From CAYLLD01 sp964425135 (GTDB lineage Bacteria; Pseudomonadota; Alphaproteobacteria; Rhodobacterales; Rhodobacteraceae), in assembly GCA_964425135.1 (NCBI GenBank), contig CAYRKW010000012.1:1-62744 (forward strand): a DNA stretch of 62,744 nucleotides, given 5' to 3'. The notes below the pieces were generated by a model that saw only the letters and a program-made list of their open reading frames with translations, made no database searches and was not told the DNA's origin. Below, in pieces: positions 1-7,860 of the stretch. Numbering within the stretch: the first letter of the stretch is position 1; the number at the start of each line of letters is the position of its first letter. The translations under genes were made by a program, and so were the position numbers.

Positions 1-3
1 CGG

Positions 4-654
4 ATGGACAGCCCGAATTTTGGCGCGCGGATCGGTTGCGATGCGCCCGATATGGTGGTGTTGCATTACACGGCGATGGAAAGCTGCGCCGCGGCGATTG
101 AGCGGCTGCGCGCGCCCGCGCATGAGGTGTCGGCACATTATGTCATTGGACGGGATGGGCGCGTTGTGCAGCTTGTGGATGAGGAGATGCGGGCGTGGCA
201 TGCGGGGGTGTCTGCTTGGGGAGATGTACGCGATATCAATTCGCGGTCCATTGGGATTGAGCTTGATAACGCGGGGTCGCTGGCGGCGTTTGTGCCGTTT
301 TCGGATGTTCAGATGGGGGCGCTGGAGGCGTTGCTGCGTTCTGTGATGGTGCGCTGGTCTATCGCGCCGCGTCATGTTTTGGGACATTCGGATGTTGCGG
401 TTGGGCGCAAGAGCGATCCAGGGGCGAAGTTTGATTGGGGGCGCTTGGCGGCGTTGGGGCTGGCGCATTCTGTAGAGCCGGTGCCAGATGTTGACGTGAA
501 TGTTGCTGCGTTTGAGGCTGGGTTGCATGGCTTTGGCTATCGCGGAGAGGGGGCGGCGCTGCTGGAGGCGTTTCGTCTGCGCTGGCGTCAGGGGGTGCAG
601 GGGCCCCTTGATGAACGCGATATGGGGATTGCAGCGGCGCTTGCGATGTCCTAG
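4..654 (+). CDS. N-acetylmuramoyl-L-alanine amidase, Amidase_2 family (5' end uncertain)
   Basis: Zinc amidase that cleaves the bond between N-acetylmuramic acid and the peptide in murein or murein fragments. The sequence opens with DSPNFGAR, then VLHYTAM (first zinc His near residue 21), the AHYVIGRDG strand, the DEEMRAWHAG segment and HVLGHSDVAVGRKSDPG, which carries the second zinc His and the catalytic region. The C-terminal 60 residues look like a small peptidoglycan-binding helical domain. Family members usually have several residues before SPNF, and the reading frame stays open to the window edge, so the true start may lie upstream and the gene may be clipped. Its last codons overlap a candidate promoter for the following RNA gene. 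Confidence 0.85.
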   Translation: MDSPNFGARIGCDAPDMVVLHYTAMESCAAAIERLRAPAHEVSAHYVIGRDGRVVQLVDEEMRAWHAGVSAWGDVRDINSRSIGIELDNAGSLAAFVPFSDVQMGALEALLRSVMVRWSIAPRHVLGHSDVAVGRKSDPGAKFDWGRLAALGLAHSVEPVPDVDVNVAAFEAGLHGFGYRGEGAALLEAFRLRWRQGVQGPLDERDMGIAAALAMS

Positions 655-657
655 GCC
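629..657 (+). promoter_or_regulatory. Candidate sigma70 promoter for rnpB
   Basis: TTGCAG (629-634), 17 bp, then TAGGCC (652-657). It would start transcription near 664, exactly where the 5' strand of the closing rnpB helix begins. The -10 is poor, so this rests mainly on position. Confidence 0.35.
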
Positions 658-659
658 AT

Positions 660-1031
660 GGCTGCGGATGGCTGGACGGCCGCACTTTGCGAAAGGTGAG
701 GAAAGTCCGGACTTCACGAAGGCACGGCGCCGGGTAACGCCCGGCCGGAGCAATCCGAGGGATAGCGCCACAGAGAACAGACTGCCTTGCATGCAAGGTG
801 ATGGTGAAACGGTGGGGTAAGGGCCCACCGCAGCTCTGGTAACAGAGCTGGCACGGCAAGCCCCGCCGGAAGCAAGGCCAAATAGGGATCGCATGAGGCG
901 TCAGCCTCTAGGGCCGCTCTTCGCCCGACGGTGATCCGGGTTGGCTGCACGAGCATATCGGTAACGATGTGCCCAGATGAATGGTCGTCACGCGCAAGCG
1001 TACAGAATCCGGCTTACAGGCCATCCGCACT
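660..1031 (+). ncRNA. rnpB: RNase P RNA (class A)
   Basis: Catalytic RNA that matures tRNA 5' ends. Conserved bacterial landmarks occur in the expected order: GAAAGTCCGGACTTC (about 700), CACAGAGAACAGACTGCC (770-787), GGTGAAACGGTGGGGTAAG (804), AGATGAATGGTCGTC (976) and ACAGAATCCGGCTTA (1002). The ends close on each other: GCGGATGGC at 664 pairs with GCCATCCGC at 1020-1028. It lies directly after the amidase gene. No obvious intrinsic terminator follows; only about 150 bp separates it from the next gene. Confidence 0.96.
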
Positions 1032-1180
1032 TATCAAGCTCCGCGCGGCACGCGGGAGTTGCTAAAATTGTCCGAAAATAAGCGCCACAAAACCGGTTGT
1101 TGCGCCGCGTTGATGGAGCAAACGTTAAGCCATTTATGCGATTTAGCAGGCTGGCTATAGTCGTGTGCGGATCCGTCTGA

Positions 1181-2386
1181 ATGGTGCTTCGGTCTGAGAT
1201 TAATTTGAAGCAAGGTGAAATCCTCTATCGGGAGGGAAGTGCCAACGAATGCGCCTTTATTATTGAATCCGGCGAGGTCGTGCTGTTTTCAGATGCCGAG
1301 GGACGGCGAGTGGATGTGGAGCGGCGCGGGCCTGGTGCGATCATCGGGGAATTGTCGATCCTGACGGGCTTGCCGCGCGCGGTTACGGTTGAGGCAACTT
1401 GTGCGTGCCGGATGTTTCGCATCTCTGCTGAGCAGATACTGGCGCTTTATGAGAAGCTTGATCCGGTGTTGCGTGCGTGCGTTGAGACGTCAATTTCATT
1501 TTCTTCCAGTTTCACCAAACGGTTGAACAGCCCGTCGGCTCATGTGCCACTGGTGCCATCGACCCTTCGAAATGCGGATCAATTGATCGAAGGGTTCCAG
1601 TTTGAGCAGGACATTCTGACCGGCATTGACGAAGATCAGTTCTTTTTGATGTACCAACCGATTGTTCGCATACATGACCAGCGGGTGGTGGGATTTGAAT
1701 CGCTGATGCGCTGGTCGCACCCAAAGAAGGGCATAATCCCGACCGATTTGTTTATTGATGTTGCAGAAACCTGCGGATCAATCTCGCGGCTGACGGATTT
1801 TGCGATGTTCGAGGCCTGTGCGGCGCTGGGGCGATTGCGTCAGACCAGATGGGCGAGCGATGATATTTATACATCCGTGAATGTGTCCGGCTCTGATATC
1901 GGGAGGGTCGGGCTGGTCGAATTTGTGTCGCATCTGATTGACATGAATGGTTTGAGCCCGCGTAACATTCGGCTTGAAGTGACAGAAACCGCGATGATCC
2001 CCGATTTTGAGATGGCTGATCGGAACTACAAACGACTTCAGGAGCTTGGGTTCGGGGTATCAATCGATGATTTTGGCACAGGGTATTCGAACCTTGCCTA
2101 TCTCAAAAAAATGCCGCTGACAGCGTTGAAAATTGACCGCAGCTTTGCGGGTGATGCGCGATTGAGCGATGTGTCGAGCAGTATTGTGCGCTTTATGGTT
2201 GGGCTTGGGCGTGAGTTGGGGGTCGATGTGATCGCTGAGGGCGTGGAGACCATGGAGGATGTGGTGCAGCTTCAGCGGCTGGGATGCACATTTGCGCAAG
2301 GGTATTATTTCCACCGGCCTTTGGCTGAGAATGAACTGGTCGATATTTTCACCGACACGCAGGCCACCAAACGCGGCATTGCTTAA
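1181..2386 (+). CDS. Cyclic-nucleotide-binding domain fused to EAL c-di-GMP phosphodiesterase domain
   Basis: Predicted soluble cyclic di-GMP phosphodiesterase of 401 residues. Residues about 5-105 form a cNMP-binding/Crp-like barrel (IIESGEVVLFSDAEG, GAIIGELSILTGLPRAVTV). Residues about 145-390 form an EAL domain. The catalytic set looks complete: ESLMRW at about 173 (Ser replacing Ala of EAL), the Asn of SVNVSGSDI, the Glu of LEVTET, DDFGTGYSNL, the Lys of LKIDRSF and VIAEGVET. There is no membrane segment and no GGDEF domain. The fusion suggests that a small ligand, possibly a cyclic nucleotide, gates c-di-GMP hydrolysis; that is inference. It is transcribed convergently with mipZ, with a gap of only 8 bp. 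Confidence 0.88.
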   Translation: MVLRSEINLKQGEILYREGSANECAFIIESGEVVLFSDAEGRRVDVERRGPGAIIGELSILTGLPRAVTVEATCACRMFRISAEQILALYEKLDPVLRACVETSISFSSSFTKRLNSPSAHVPLVPSTLRNADQLIEGFQFEQDILTGIDEDQFFLMYQPIVRIHDQRVVGFESLMRWSHPKKGIIPTDLFIDVAETCGSISRLTDFAMFEACAALGRLRQTRWASDDIYTSVNVSGSDIGRVGLVEFVSHLIDMNGLSPRNIRLEVTETAMIPDFEMADRNYKRLQELGFGVSIDDFGTGYSNLAYLKKMPLTALKIDRSFAGDARLSDVSSSIVRFMVGLGRELGVDVIAEGVETMEDVVQLQRLGCTFAQGYYFHRPLAENELVDIFTDTQATKRGIA

Positions 2387-2394
2387 GCTGCGCT

Positions 2395-3204
2395 CTAGAA
2401 ATTGATTTCGACGTCCGGCAGATCAAGCGTTTTCATCAACTCGCGCACTTCTTGTTTGGCGGCAAGGTTGGACATATTCAAGCGTTGGCCGTCGTCTTCC
2501 TTGAGGTCCAGCAATGTCAGGCCTGAGAGAAACATTTCGCGAAACACCACGCGTTCGGTAAAGCCCGGTGCGATGCGAAAGCCGATGCGCTTGGACAGAT
2601 CGTTGAGGGCCGCGGCCACCCGGCGTTTGTTCTTGGCATCGAGGCTGGCAAGGCGATTGCGCAGGACCAGCCAATCAATCGGGGGATGTCCTGCTTCGGC
2701 GCGGCGCTGGCGCGCTTTCCATACCATTTCGGAGTAGACAGACGGGCCAAGGATTGCGCCATCGGCAGGGTTGAGGCGCGCCAGAAGATCAAAATCGATC
2801 AGGCTGTCATTCATAGGCGTGATGAGCGTATCTGCAATCGAATGAGCCATTTGCGAATAGCGGGTATGGGCACCGGGGCAGTCTATGATGATGAAATCGC
2901 AGGTTTCTTCGAGCCTGGAGATGGTCGAGGAAAAGCGGTCCTGTTCTTGATCCTGCGCCTGAGCGGCGCTGTCGTCGGTTGCCGCTTCCAGCTCGCCGCG
3001 CGCTGGCATGGGGAGGGTCACGCCCTTGCGGTCAATGAAACTCTGTCGGTTATCGAGATAGCGGAACAGCGACTTTTGGCGCAGGTCGAGGTCGATGGCT
3101 CCGGTCTTGTGACCCGAACGGGTGAGGGCCGCCATGATGTGCATGGCGGTGGTCGATTTTCCCGACCCACCTTTTTCGTTCCCCAAGACGATAATGTGCG
3201 CCAT
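2395..3204 (-). CDS. mipZ: MipZ, ParA-like ATPase that positions the division plane
   Basis: Deviant Walker ATPase of the ParA/MinD superfamily. In alphaproteobacteria MipZ forms a gradient from the ParB-bound poles and inhibits FtsZ there, so the ring forms at midcell. The N terminus carries VLGNEKGGSGKSTTAM (KGGSGKST at residues 11-18), followed by AIDLDLRQKSLFRYLDNR and the Walker B-like FIIIDCPGAHTRYS. Length (269 aa) and the DSLIDFDLLARLNP and WLVLRNRLASLDAKN blocks fit MipZ rather than chromosomal ParA. No parB is beside it, as is usual for mipZ. The next leftward gene upstream is rpmE. Confidence 0.93.
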   Translation of the reverse strand: MAHIIVLGNEKGGSGKSTTAMHIMAALTRSGHKTGAIDLDLRQKSLFRYLDNRQSFIDRKGVTLPMPARGELEAATDDSAAQAQDQEQDRFSSTISRLEETCDFIIIDCPGAHTRYSQMAHSIADTLITPMNDSLIDFDLLARLNPADGAILGPSVYSEMVWKARQRRAEAGHPPIDWLVLRNRLASLDAKNKRRVAAALNDLSKRIGFRIAPGFTERVVFREMFLSGLTLLDLKEDDGQRLNMSNLAAKQEVRELMKTLDLPDVEINF

Positions 3205-3314
3205 CTAAGTGCTCCGCCCCTGCGTCAAATTATCCGGTGAACCGTACCCGTGGTGTGTGGTCTCATCGAAACCACGATGCACGGTAAGGGTCCAGTGGGC
3301 ATTACCGGCAAAGA

Positions 3315-3536
3315 TTAAAAGCCGAGGCCTTCGTATTTCTTCTTGAACTTGGACACGCGACCGCCGGTATCCATCAATTTCTGGTTCCCGCCCGTCCAAG
3401 CTGGATGTGCAGAGGGATCAATATCAAGCGTCAGCGTGTCGCCTTCGGCGCCGTAAGTTGAGCGCATTTGTACAACCGTGCCGTCGGTCATTTTGACGTC
3501 GATGACGTGATAGTCGGGGTGAACATCTTTTTTCAT
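3315..3536 (-). CDS. rpmE: 50S ribosomal protein L31
   Basis: Ribosomal protein of the large subunit, 73 residues, starting MKKDVHPDYHVIDVKMTDG. It is the cysteine-free (C-minus) form: the usual CxxC zinc ligands are absent and the segment reads DIDPSAHPAWTGG. The frame stays open upstream to about 3722, but homologues begin at MKKD and an A-rich stretch precedes that ATG, so 3536 is taken as the start. About 110 bp separates it from mipZ downstream. Confidence 0.94.
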   Translation of the reverse strand: MKKDVHPDYHVIDVKMTDGTVVQMRSTYGAEGDTLTLDIDPSAHPAWTGGNQKLMDTGGRVSKFKKKYEGLGF

Positions 3537-3969
3537 TTTTGCCGTCCGTTTTGAGCGAGGACATTTCATACCACAGCAGCTTTGGCCCTGAAAAATATGA
3601 CGTCTGCGCATAGGTCTATTCAAGAAATGAGCGTATAGGCGAGCGCGGGCGATGCGGCAAGAAGAATATTCGCGCAATTTGGCGGTTTTGAGGGCCCGGA
3701 GCGCGGGGTTTTGGCAACACATGGCCGTTGCCCCTAAAATAACTCACTTCGATCTCATGCGCGCCGCATGCGGCCTGCATCACATAGGCTTGTTGCGTTA
3801 GTGGTTTCATGCGCTTTGCGATGGCATGAAATGTACCTTGGGCGATCCTTTGAAGCGTATTTTCAAGGATCGCCAATCGTCAGCGGTTTTGCACGATACT
3901 GGGAAGCAACGAACTTTGGGCACCGGAGCCGGATTCTATCATCGCTGTGTTTGTATGGGGATGCTGAAG
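3537..3969. other. 433-bp intergenic region without a convincing gene
   Basis: Lies upstream of rpmE and downstream of the leftward membrane-protein gene. Short open frames exist on both strands but none has a ribosome binding site or a recognisable product. The only clear structure is the inverted repeat at 3841-3874. The promoter of rpmE is expected here but no strong hexamer pair was found. Confidence 0.5.
3841..3874. repeat. Perfect 10-bp inverted repeat (stem-loop)
   Basis: GGCGATCCTT at 3841-3850 is the exact reverse complement of AAGGATCGCC at 3865-3874, with a 14-nt loop. It lies about 100 bp beyond the stop of the leftward membrane-protein gene. No T-run follows the stem on either strand, so it is not a standard intrinsic terminator. 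It could be a 3'-end processing or stability hairpin, or a protein-binding site. Confidence 0.75.
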
Positions 3970-4941
3970 TTAGTCGTTAACGGCTTTGTCGCCGATGTCG
4001 GATGTGGTTTTGGGGGCGATTTTGGCGTTTTCCATCCGCTCCAGCCTGATGGCGCGCACATCCTCATCGGCGAGGATCGGGCCACTCATATCGGAAAATT
4101 CTTCGCGGCGGCGGTCTTCGTTCTCGGCGCTGGTGCGGACAAAGGCGAGACCTTGCCCCGCGCATAGGGCGCACATCGCCCAAAGATAGTACAGCGAGAC
4201 AACGACAACGCCTTGCGGTGAGAGCCGCGACAGCTCCCACAACTCCGCCATGGGGCCACCGAAGTAGAGGACGAGGGCGACGGTCGGAAGGATGATGACC
4301 ACGGAGCCCAACAGCAGCAGCGGGTACCACTGGCGCGTTGCCCCCCAGATCATATCGTATTTTGGGGCGCCCATGGCGACGGAATGGGCGGTTGCGCCTG
4401 CCGTTGTGCCGGTAAGGGCTGCACCAAGCGTGAAGGCCAGGGCGAAAAACAGGATCGTGCCAAGTGGAAGTTGACCGGTTACATCGAGGAAGGTGTTTAC
4501 GTCTTCGACCGAGCTGATTGCGAGGCTTTCCCGGAACGCCTGCCAGACATGGGGGGTGGTGTATATCGCCAGCAGCGCCATGCCGCCGACGCCGACAACC
4601 GCGATCAGCAAATTGGTGACCATCAGATTGAAGCGGATCAGCCTGACGGTTGCGGGCAGATAGTGTTTCGCAATTGGCGGTTCTGTCTCGCCCATGGCGG
4701 TAAGCCCGCATCTGATCGCGTTGAGATAGAGAAACATGATGGTCGGCACATAGAGCAGCGCAACAACCAGGATCACCACGAGAGGTTCAGAGCGGGCGAT
4801 CTGGAACAGCAGCATAGCGGTGTAGAGCGTCACAGCCAGAATGGGGAGCATTCTGAGCGACACAAAAACTGAATAGTAGAGCGACTGACCAACGAACATA
4901 CCGAGCGCCTGTAGCGGACTACGCGTCATTTTGCCAAACAT
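3970..4941 (-). CDS. Polytopic membrane protein of unknown function
   Basis: About 323 residues with roughly six or seven hydrophobic segments (for example VFVSLRMLPILAVTLYTAML, LVVILVVALLYVPTIMFLYL, PLGTILFFALAFTLGAALTG and GVVVVSLYYLWAMCALCAG) and a charged cytoplasmic C-terminal tail of about 50 residues. I do not recognise the family. The frame extends to a GTG at 5001, but that codon lies inside the rplS terminator hairpin. The ATG at 4941 (MFGKMTRSPLQ) is preferred, with 4929 as an alternative. It lies just after rplS on the same strand and could receive read-through. Confidence 0.7.
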   Translation of the reverse strand: MFGKMTRSPLQALGMFVGQSLYYSVFVSLRMLPILAVTLYTAMLLFQIARSEPLVVILVVALLYVPTIMFLYLNAIRCGLTAMGETEPPIAKHYLPATVRLIRFNLMVTNLLIAVVGVGGMALLAIYTTPHVWQAFRESLAISSVEDVNTFLDVTGQLPLGTILFFALAFTLGAALTGTTAGATAHSVAMGAPKYDMIWGATRQWYPLLLLGSVVIILPTVALVLYFGGPMAELWELSRLSPQGVVVVSLYYLWAMCALCAGQGLAFVRTSAENEDRRREEFSDMSGPILADEDVRAIRLERMENAKIAPKTTSDIGDKAVND

Positions 4942-4973
4942 TCCGGCGAATTTGTGTCGATCTGAGCTTAAAA

Positions 4974-5006
4974 CACAAAAAATGGGTGGCAATTTCGCCA
5001 CCCATT
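4974..5006 (-). terminator. Intrinsic terminator of rplS
   Basis: On the minus strand ATGGGTGGC and GCCACCCAT (9 bp, 6-nt loop) are followed by TTTTTTGTG. It begins about 25 bp after the rplS stop and closes the leftward trmD-rplS block. Confidence 0.9.
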
Positions 5007-5031
5007 TGTCGGTAGATTACTGAACTTTTGG

Positions 5032-5418
5032 TTACTTTGCGGCTTTTTCGCTGCGTGGTTTGTAATTGGTCTTCTCAGCGATACGGGCGGATTTACCGCG
5101 ACGCTCGCGCAGGTAGTAGAGTTTGGCGCGGCGAACGCGACCACGGCGCACGACGGTGATGCTGTCGATGGAGGGCGAGTGGAGCGGGAACACACGCTCA
5201 ACACCTTCGCCGAAGGAGATTTTGCGGACTGTGAAGGCCGCTGCAATTCCGTCGCCGCCTTTGCGGGCGATGCACACGCCTTCGTAGTTCTGCACACGGG
5301 TGCGCGTGCCTTCAGTAACGCGGAAGCCGACACGGATGGTGTCGCCCGCTGCGAAATCGGGAATATCTTTTCCGAGCGCTTCGATTTGCTCGGCTTCAAG
5401 CTGTTCGATGATGTTCAT
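5032..5418 (-). CDS. rplS: 50S ribosomal protein L19
   Basis: Large-subunit protein at the 30S-50S interface, 128 aa. It starts MNIIEQLEAEQIEALGKDIP and contains the family blocks GDTIRVGFRVTEG, RVQNYEGVCIARKG, FTVRKISFGEGVERVFPLHSP and RRAKLYYLRERRGKSARI. It follows trmD by about 64 bp, the conserved rpsP-rimM-trmD-rplS order, and ends in a strong terminator. Confidence 0.97.
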   Translation of the reverse strand: MNIIEQLEAEQIEALGKDIPDFAAGDTIRVGFRVTEGTRTRVQNYEGVCIARKGGDGIAAAFTVRKISFGEGVERVFPLHSPSIDSITVVRRGRVRRAKLYYLRERRGKSARIAEKTNYKPRSEKAAK

Positions 5419-5482
5419 CGTATCAATCCTTCATCTGCGCGTGTTGAGCGCTATTTTGCATCCGTCCGAGAGCTCAATGGTC

Positions 5483-6268
5483 TCATTCCGGGTCCGTATC
5501 GTCGTCTTGATACGCCCGCCAGAGATCGGGACGTCGTGTTTTTGTCAGCGCCTCAGCTTGGGATTTCCGCCACTCGGCGATTTTGGCATGATTGCCGGAC
5601 AAGAGCACATCCGGTATCTTATGACCTTCCCAGTCTGCGGGCCTTGTGTATTGGGGATGTTCAAGCAGGCCGTCCGAGAAACTTTCCTCCTGAACCGACT
5701 CAGCATTCCCAAGAACGCGCGGTATAAGACGGATGCAGGCGTCAATCAAGACCTGCGCGGCCAATTCTCCTCCCGTGAGGATATAGTCCCCGATGGAGAC
5801 TTCCTGTATGCCGCGCGCATCAAGGACGCGCTGGTCGATGCCTTCGAAGCGGCCGCAGAGAATTGTGACGCCGTTTCCTTGGCTTAGCTGTTTTACTTGA
5901 TGCTGTTTGAGGGGGGCGCCGCGAGGTGACATCGCAAGGATCGGGGCGTCCGATTTGATGCTGTCGATGGCCTTGCCCAGCACATCCGCGCGCAGCACCA
6001 TCCCCGCACCGCCGCCTGCTGGCGTGTCATCGACGTTGCGGTGCTTTCCGGTGGCGAACTGGCGGATGTCGATGGTCTTGAGCTGCCAAAGCCCATCCTT
6101 GAGCGCGCGGCCCGTGAGCGAGTGTCCAAGGACGCCGGGGAACATTTCCGGGTAGAGGGTCAAGATATTGGCGGTCCAGACATCCGTGAGCGTGGGATCC
6201 TCCATCAGCGGGCGCGGCTTGGCACTGGCGGAGATGGAGAGACGGCCATGGGATTTGTTCTGTGTCAT
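5483..6268 (-). CDS. trmD: tRNA (guanine-N1)-methyltransferase TrmD
   Basis: SPOUT-fold enzyme that makes m1G37 in tRNAs, preventing +1 frameshifting. The knotted SAM site shows ILAMSPRGAPL, TILCGRFEGIDQRVLD and SIGDYILTGGELAA; the C-terminal tRNA-binding part has LLEHPQYTRPADWEG. The protein is 261 aa with about 30 extra N-terminal residues before VWTANILTLYPEMFPG. That extension contains SHGRLSISASAKPRP, a type I recall from other Rhodobacterales, so the ATG at 6268 is kept. It is separated from rimM by two oppositely oriented genes, so it needs its own promoter in the 145-bp divergent region. Confidence 0.96.
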   Translation of the reverse strand: MTQNKSHGRLSISASAKPRPLMEDPTLTDVWTANILTLYPEMFPGVLGHSLTGRALKDGLWQLKTIDIRQFATGKHRNVDDTPAGGGAGMVLRADVLGKAIDSIKSDAPILAMSPRGAPLKQHQVKQLSQGNGVTILCGRFEGIDQRVLDARGIQEVSIGDYILTGGELAAQVLIDACIRLIPRVLGNAESVQEESFSDGLLEHPQYTRPADWEGHKIPDVLLSGNHAKIAEWRKSQAEALTKTRRPDLWRAYQDDDTDPE

Positions 6269-6364
6269 GGCGGGGGTTTTGCGATGGGTGGGGGAATTTG
6301 TCTATAGGCGAGAGGTGTGGTAGTATTGGAGAAGTAATGCCGACGTTCATTTTGGCGATATTTT

Positions 6365-6392
6365 TTGGATATTGAATAAGATATAGTAAAAT
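6365..6392 (+). promoter_or_regulatory. Candidate promoter of the first VPLPA-tailed gene
   Basis: TTGGAT (6365-6370), 16 bp, TAAAAT (6387-6392), in an AT-rich stretch (about 6330-6400) that stands out from the surrounding GC-rich DNA. It lies about 20 bp before the ATG at 6414. No experiment or comparison supports it. Confidence 0.4.
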
Positions 6393-6413
6393 ATATAAAT
6401 TGTGGGGGGGTGC

Positions 6414-7091
6414 ATGAATAGAATCTTAACAACAACAGCTTTGGTGGCAACGGTTTCAATGTCGCCTGCGGTAGCGACGACTGTGATAGCTGATTTTGAC
6501 GCGCCACCTTTCTACGTCTGGGAAAATGCGCCGCCGGATACTCAGGTAATCGAAAGCGGTCCGTTGAGCATCGACGGCAATTATCTGCGTGTGAACGCAC
6601 CAGGCAGCGGGACGCATGGGTTTGCAGAGGATATTGCGTACTACTTTGATTCGGGCGTGCAATCTATGGGGTTTCAATTTGCGTTTGATATGATGGTGGT
6701 CGAAGATTTCGGGGCAGTTAACGAGCCAGAATTTGGGACGTTGACGCTTGGCTTCAAAGGTAGTTACTCGTTAGATTTTGTTGACGGCCCGGTGGAGCTA
6801 GGCGAGTGGATTACTTACAGTGCATTGCTAGATAGTGATCTTTGGAGCCCCTCGAGCAACAGCTTTCCCTATACGCCCAGTATTGGCGAAGTGCTCAGCA
6901 GTGGATTTTATGTGGGTTTGAACTTGGGTCTCCAATTCGGGCCCGATGCCTCGAATGGCTACGCTGAAGTGCTTATCGATAATGTGAGGATTGAGCCTGT
7001 TCCGGTGCCGTTGGGACTGCCATTAGCGGTGATTGGAATTGGGGCGATCGCAGTTGTGGGGCGAAAGTCGCGACGCGTGTCAAACGCCTAA
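6414..7091 (+). CDS. Secreted protein with VPLPA-type C-terminal sorting signal, copy 1
   Basis: Predicted exported protein of 225 residues. It has an N-terminal signal peptide (MNRILTTTALVATVSMSPAVA), a beta-rich middle and a C-terminal tripartite tail: PVPVPLGLPL, a hydrophobic helix (AVIGIGAIAVV) and GRKSRR. Such VPLPA-like tails are known in Rhodobacteraceae and are thought to be processed by a dedicated exosortase. The middle shares ESGPLSIDGNYLR, YYFDSG, QFAFDMMVVEDFG and LIDNVRIEPVP with the next gene. The ATG at 6414 is chosen over the GTG at 6402 because a run of G sits just before it. Base composition is more AT-rich than the neighbours. The role is unknown. Confidence 0.85.
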   Translation: MNRILTTTALVATVSMSPAVATTVIADFDAPPFYVWENAPPDTQVIESGPLSIDGNYLRVNAPGSGTHGFAEDIAYYFDSGVQSMGFQFAFDMMVVEDFGAVNEPEFGTLTLGFKGSYSLDFVDGPVELGEWITYSALLDSDLWSPSSNSFPYTPSIGEVLSSGFYVGLNLGLQFGPDASNGYAEVLIDNVRIEPVPVPLGLPLAVIGIGAIAVVGRKSRRVSNA

Positions 7092-7166
7092 GCATTCTCC
7101 GGCGCTCTCTCGAGTGCTGTTTCACTTTAACTTTTTTAACCAATGTGGGTCTTTGAAGAGGTTGTC

Positions 7167-7856
7167 ATGAAGTATATTATGGGTGTGTTTTTGCTGTGGT
7201 CATTGCTGTTCAAACCAGCCTTCGCAGTTACAATTTTGTCTGATCTGGAGAACGGAAATGTCTCACCGTGGGAGATATATCATCCAAGTGCGGTCAAAGT
7301 TGAATCGGGGCCGCTGAGCATCGACGGAAACTACTTGCGGCTGAACGGACCGGGTGTCGAAACCTTCGACTCAGCATCGAACATCCAAGCCTATTTTGAC
7401 GATATAGTAGCGGCAAAAGGCATGCAGCTGGCTTTCGACATGTATGTCGTCGCTGATTATGGCAAAAATGTTTATGTCTCGCCCGACTATGGCGTTACGG
7501 ATTTTGAGAACTTTGGTGTCGTTCGCCTTGGCTTTTTTGAGCATTTCAGCGCTGATTTTGTTCAAAGTCCGGTCCAGACTGGCGTTTGGAACACGTATAG
7601 CACGCCACTTGAGGCAGCTTATTGGACGGCAGACGCGAATAACTTGCCAGACACTCGTTTTGAAGATGTCGTTCAGGGCGTTTTCATGAATATCGACATT
7701 GGTCGCGATCTATTCGTACCACCTCTCCCTCTGCCGCCATTTGCGGATGTATTGATCGACAATGTGCGGATTGAGCCTGTTCCGTTGCCAGTGGGGGCAG
7801 TTTTGCTTTTCAGCGCGTTTGGTGCATTGATAGGCATGCGTCGCGTGCGCATCTAG
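7167..7856 (+). CDS. Secreted protein with VPLPA-type C-terminal sorting signal, copy 2
   Basis: Paralogue of the preceding gene, 229 residues. It has a signal peptide (MKYIMGVFLLWSLLFKPAFA), a shared core (ESGPLSIDGNYLRLNGPG, AYFDD, LAFDMYVVADYG, VLIDNVRIEPVPLP) and the tail VPLPVGAVLLFSAFGALIG followed by MRRVRI. GAAGAGG lies 6-7 bases before the ATG at 7167, which decides the start against an in-frame ATG at 7143. It lies 75 bp after copy 1 and ends 4 bp before the convergent rimM stop. The pair looks like a tandem duplication that diverged. The ligand or structure it contributes to is not evident. Confidence 0.85.
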   Translation: MKYIMGVFLLWSLLFKPAFAVTILSDLENGNVSPWEIYHPSAVKVESGPLSIDGNYLRLNGPGVETFDSASNIQAYFDDIVAAKGMQLAFDMYVVADYGKNVYVSPDYGVTDFENFGVVRLGFFEHFSADFVQSPVQTGVWNTYSTPLEAAYWTADANNLPDTRFEDVVQGVFMNIDIGRDLFVPPLPLPPFADVLIDNVRIEPVPLPVGAVLLFSAFGALIGMRRVRI

Positions 7857-7860
7857 GCTG

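Noticed and set aside
4942..5001. Extension of the membrane-protein gene to a GTG at 5001
   Set aside because: The extra codons lie in the rplS terminator stem and T-run, and the predicted peptide is not membrane-signal-like.
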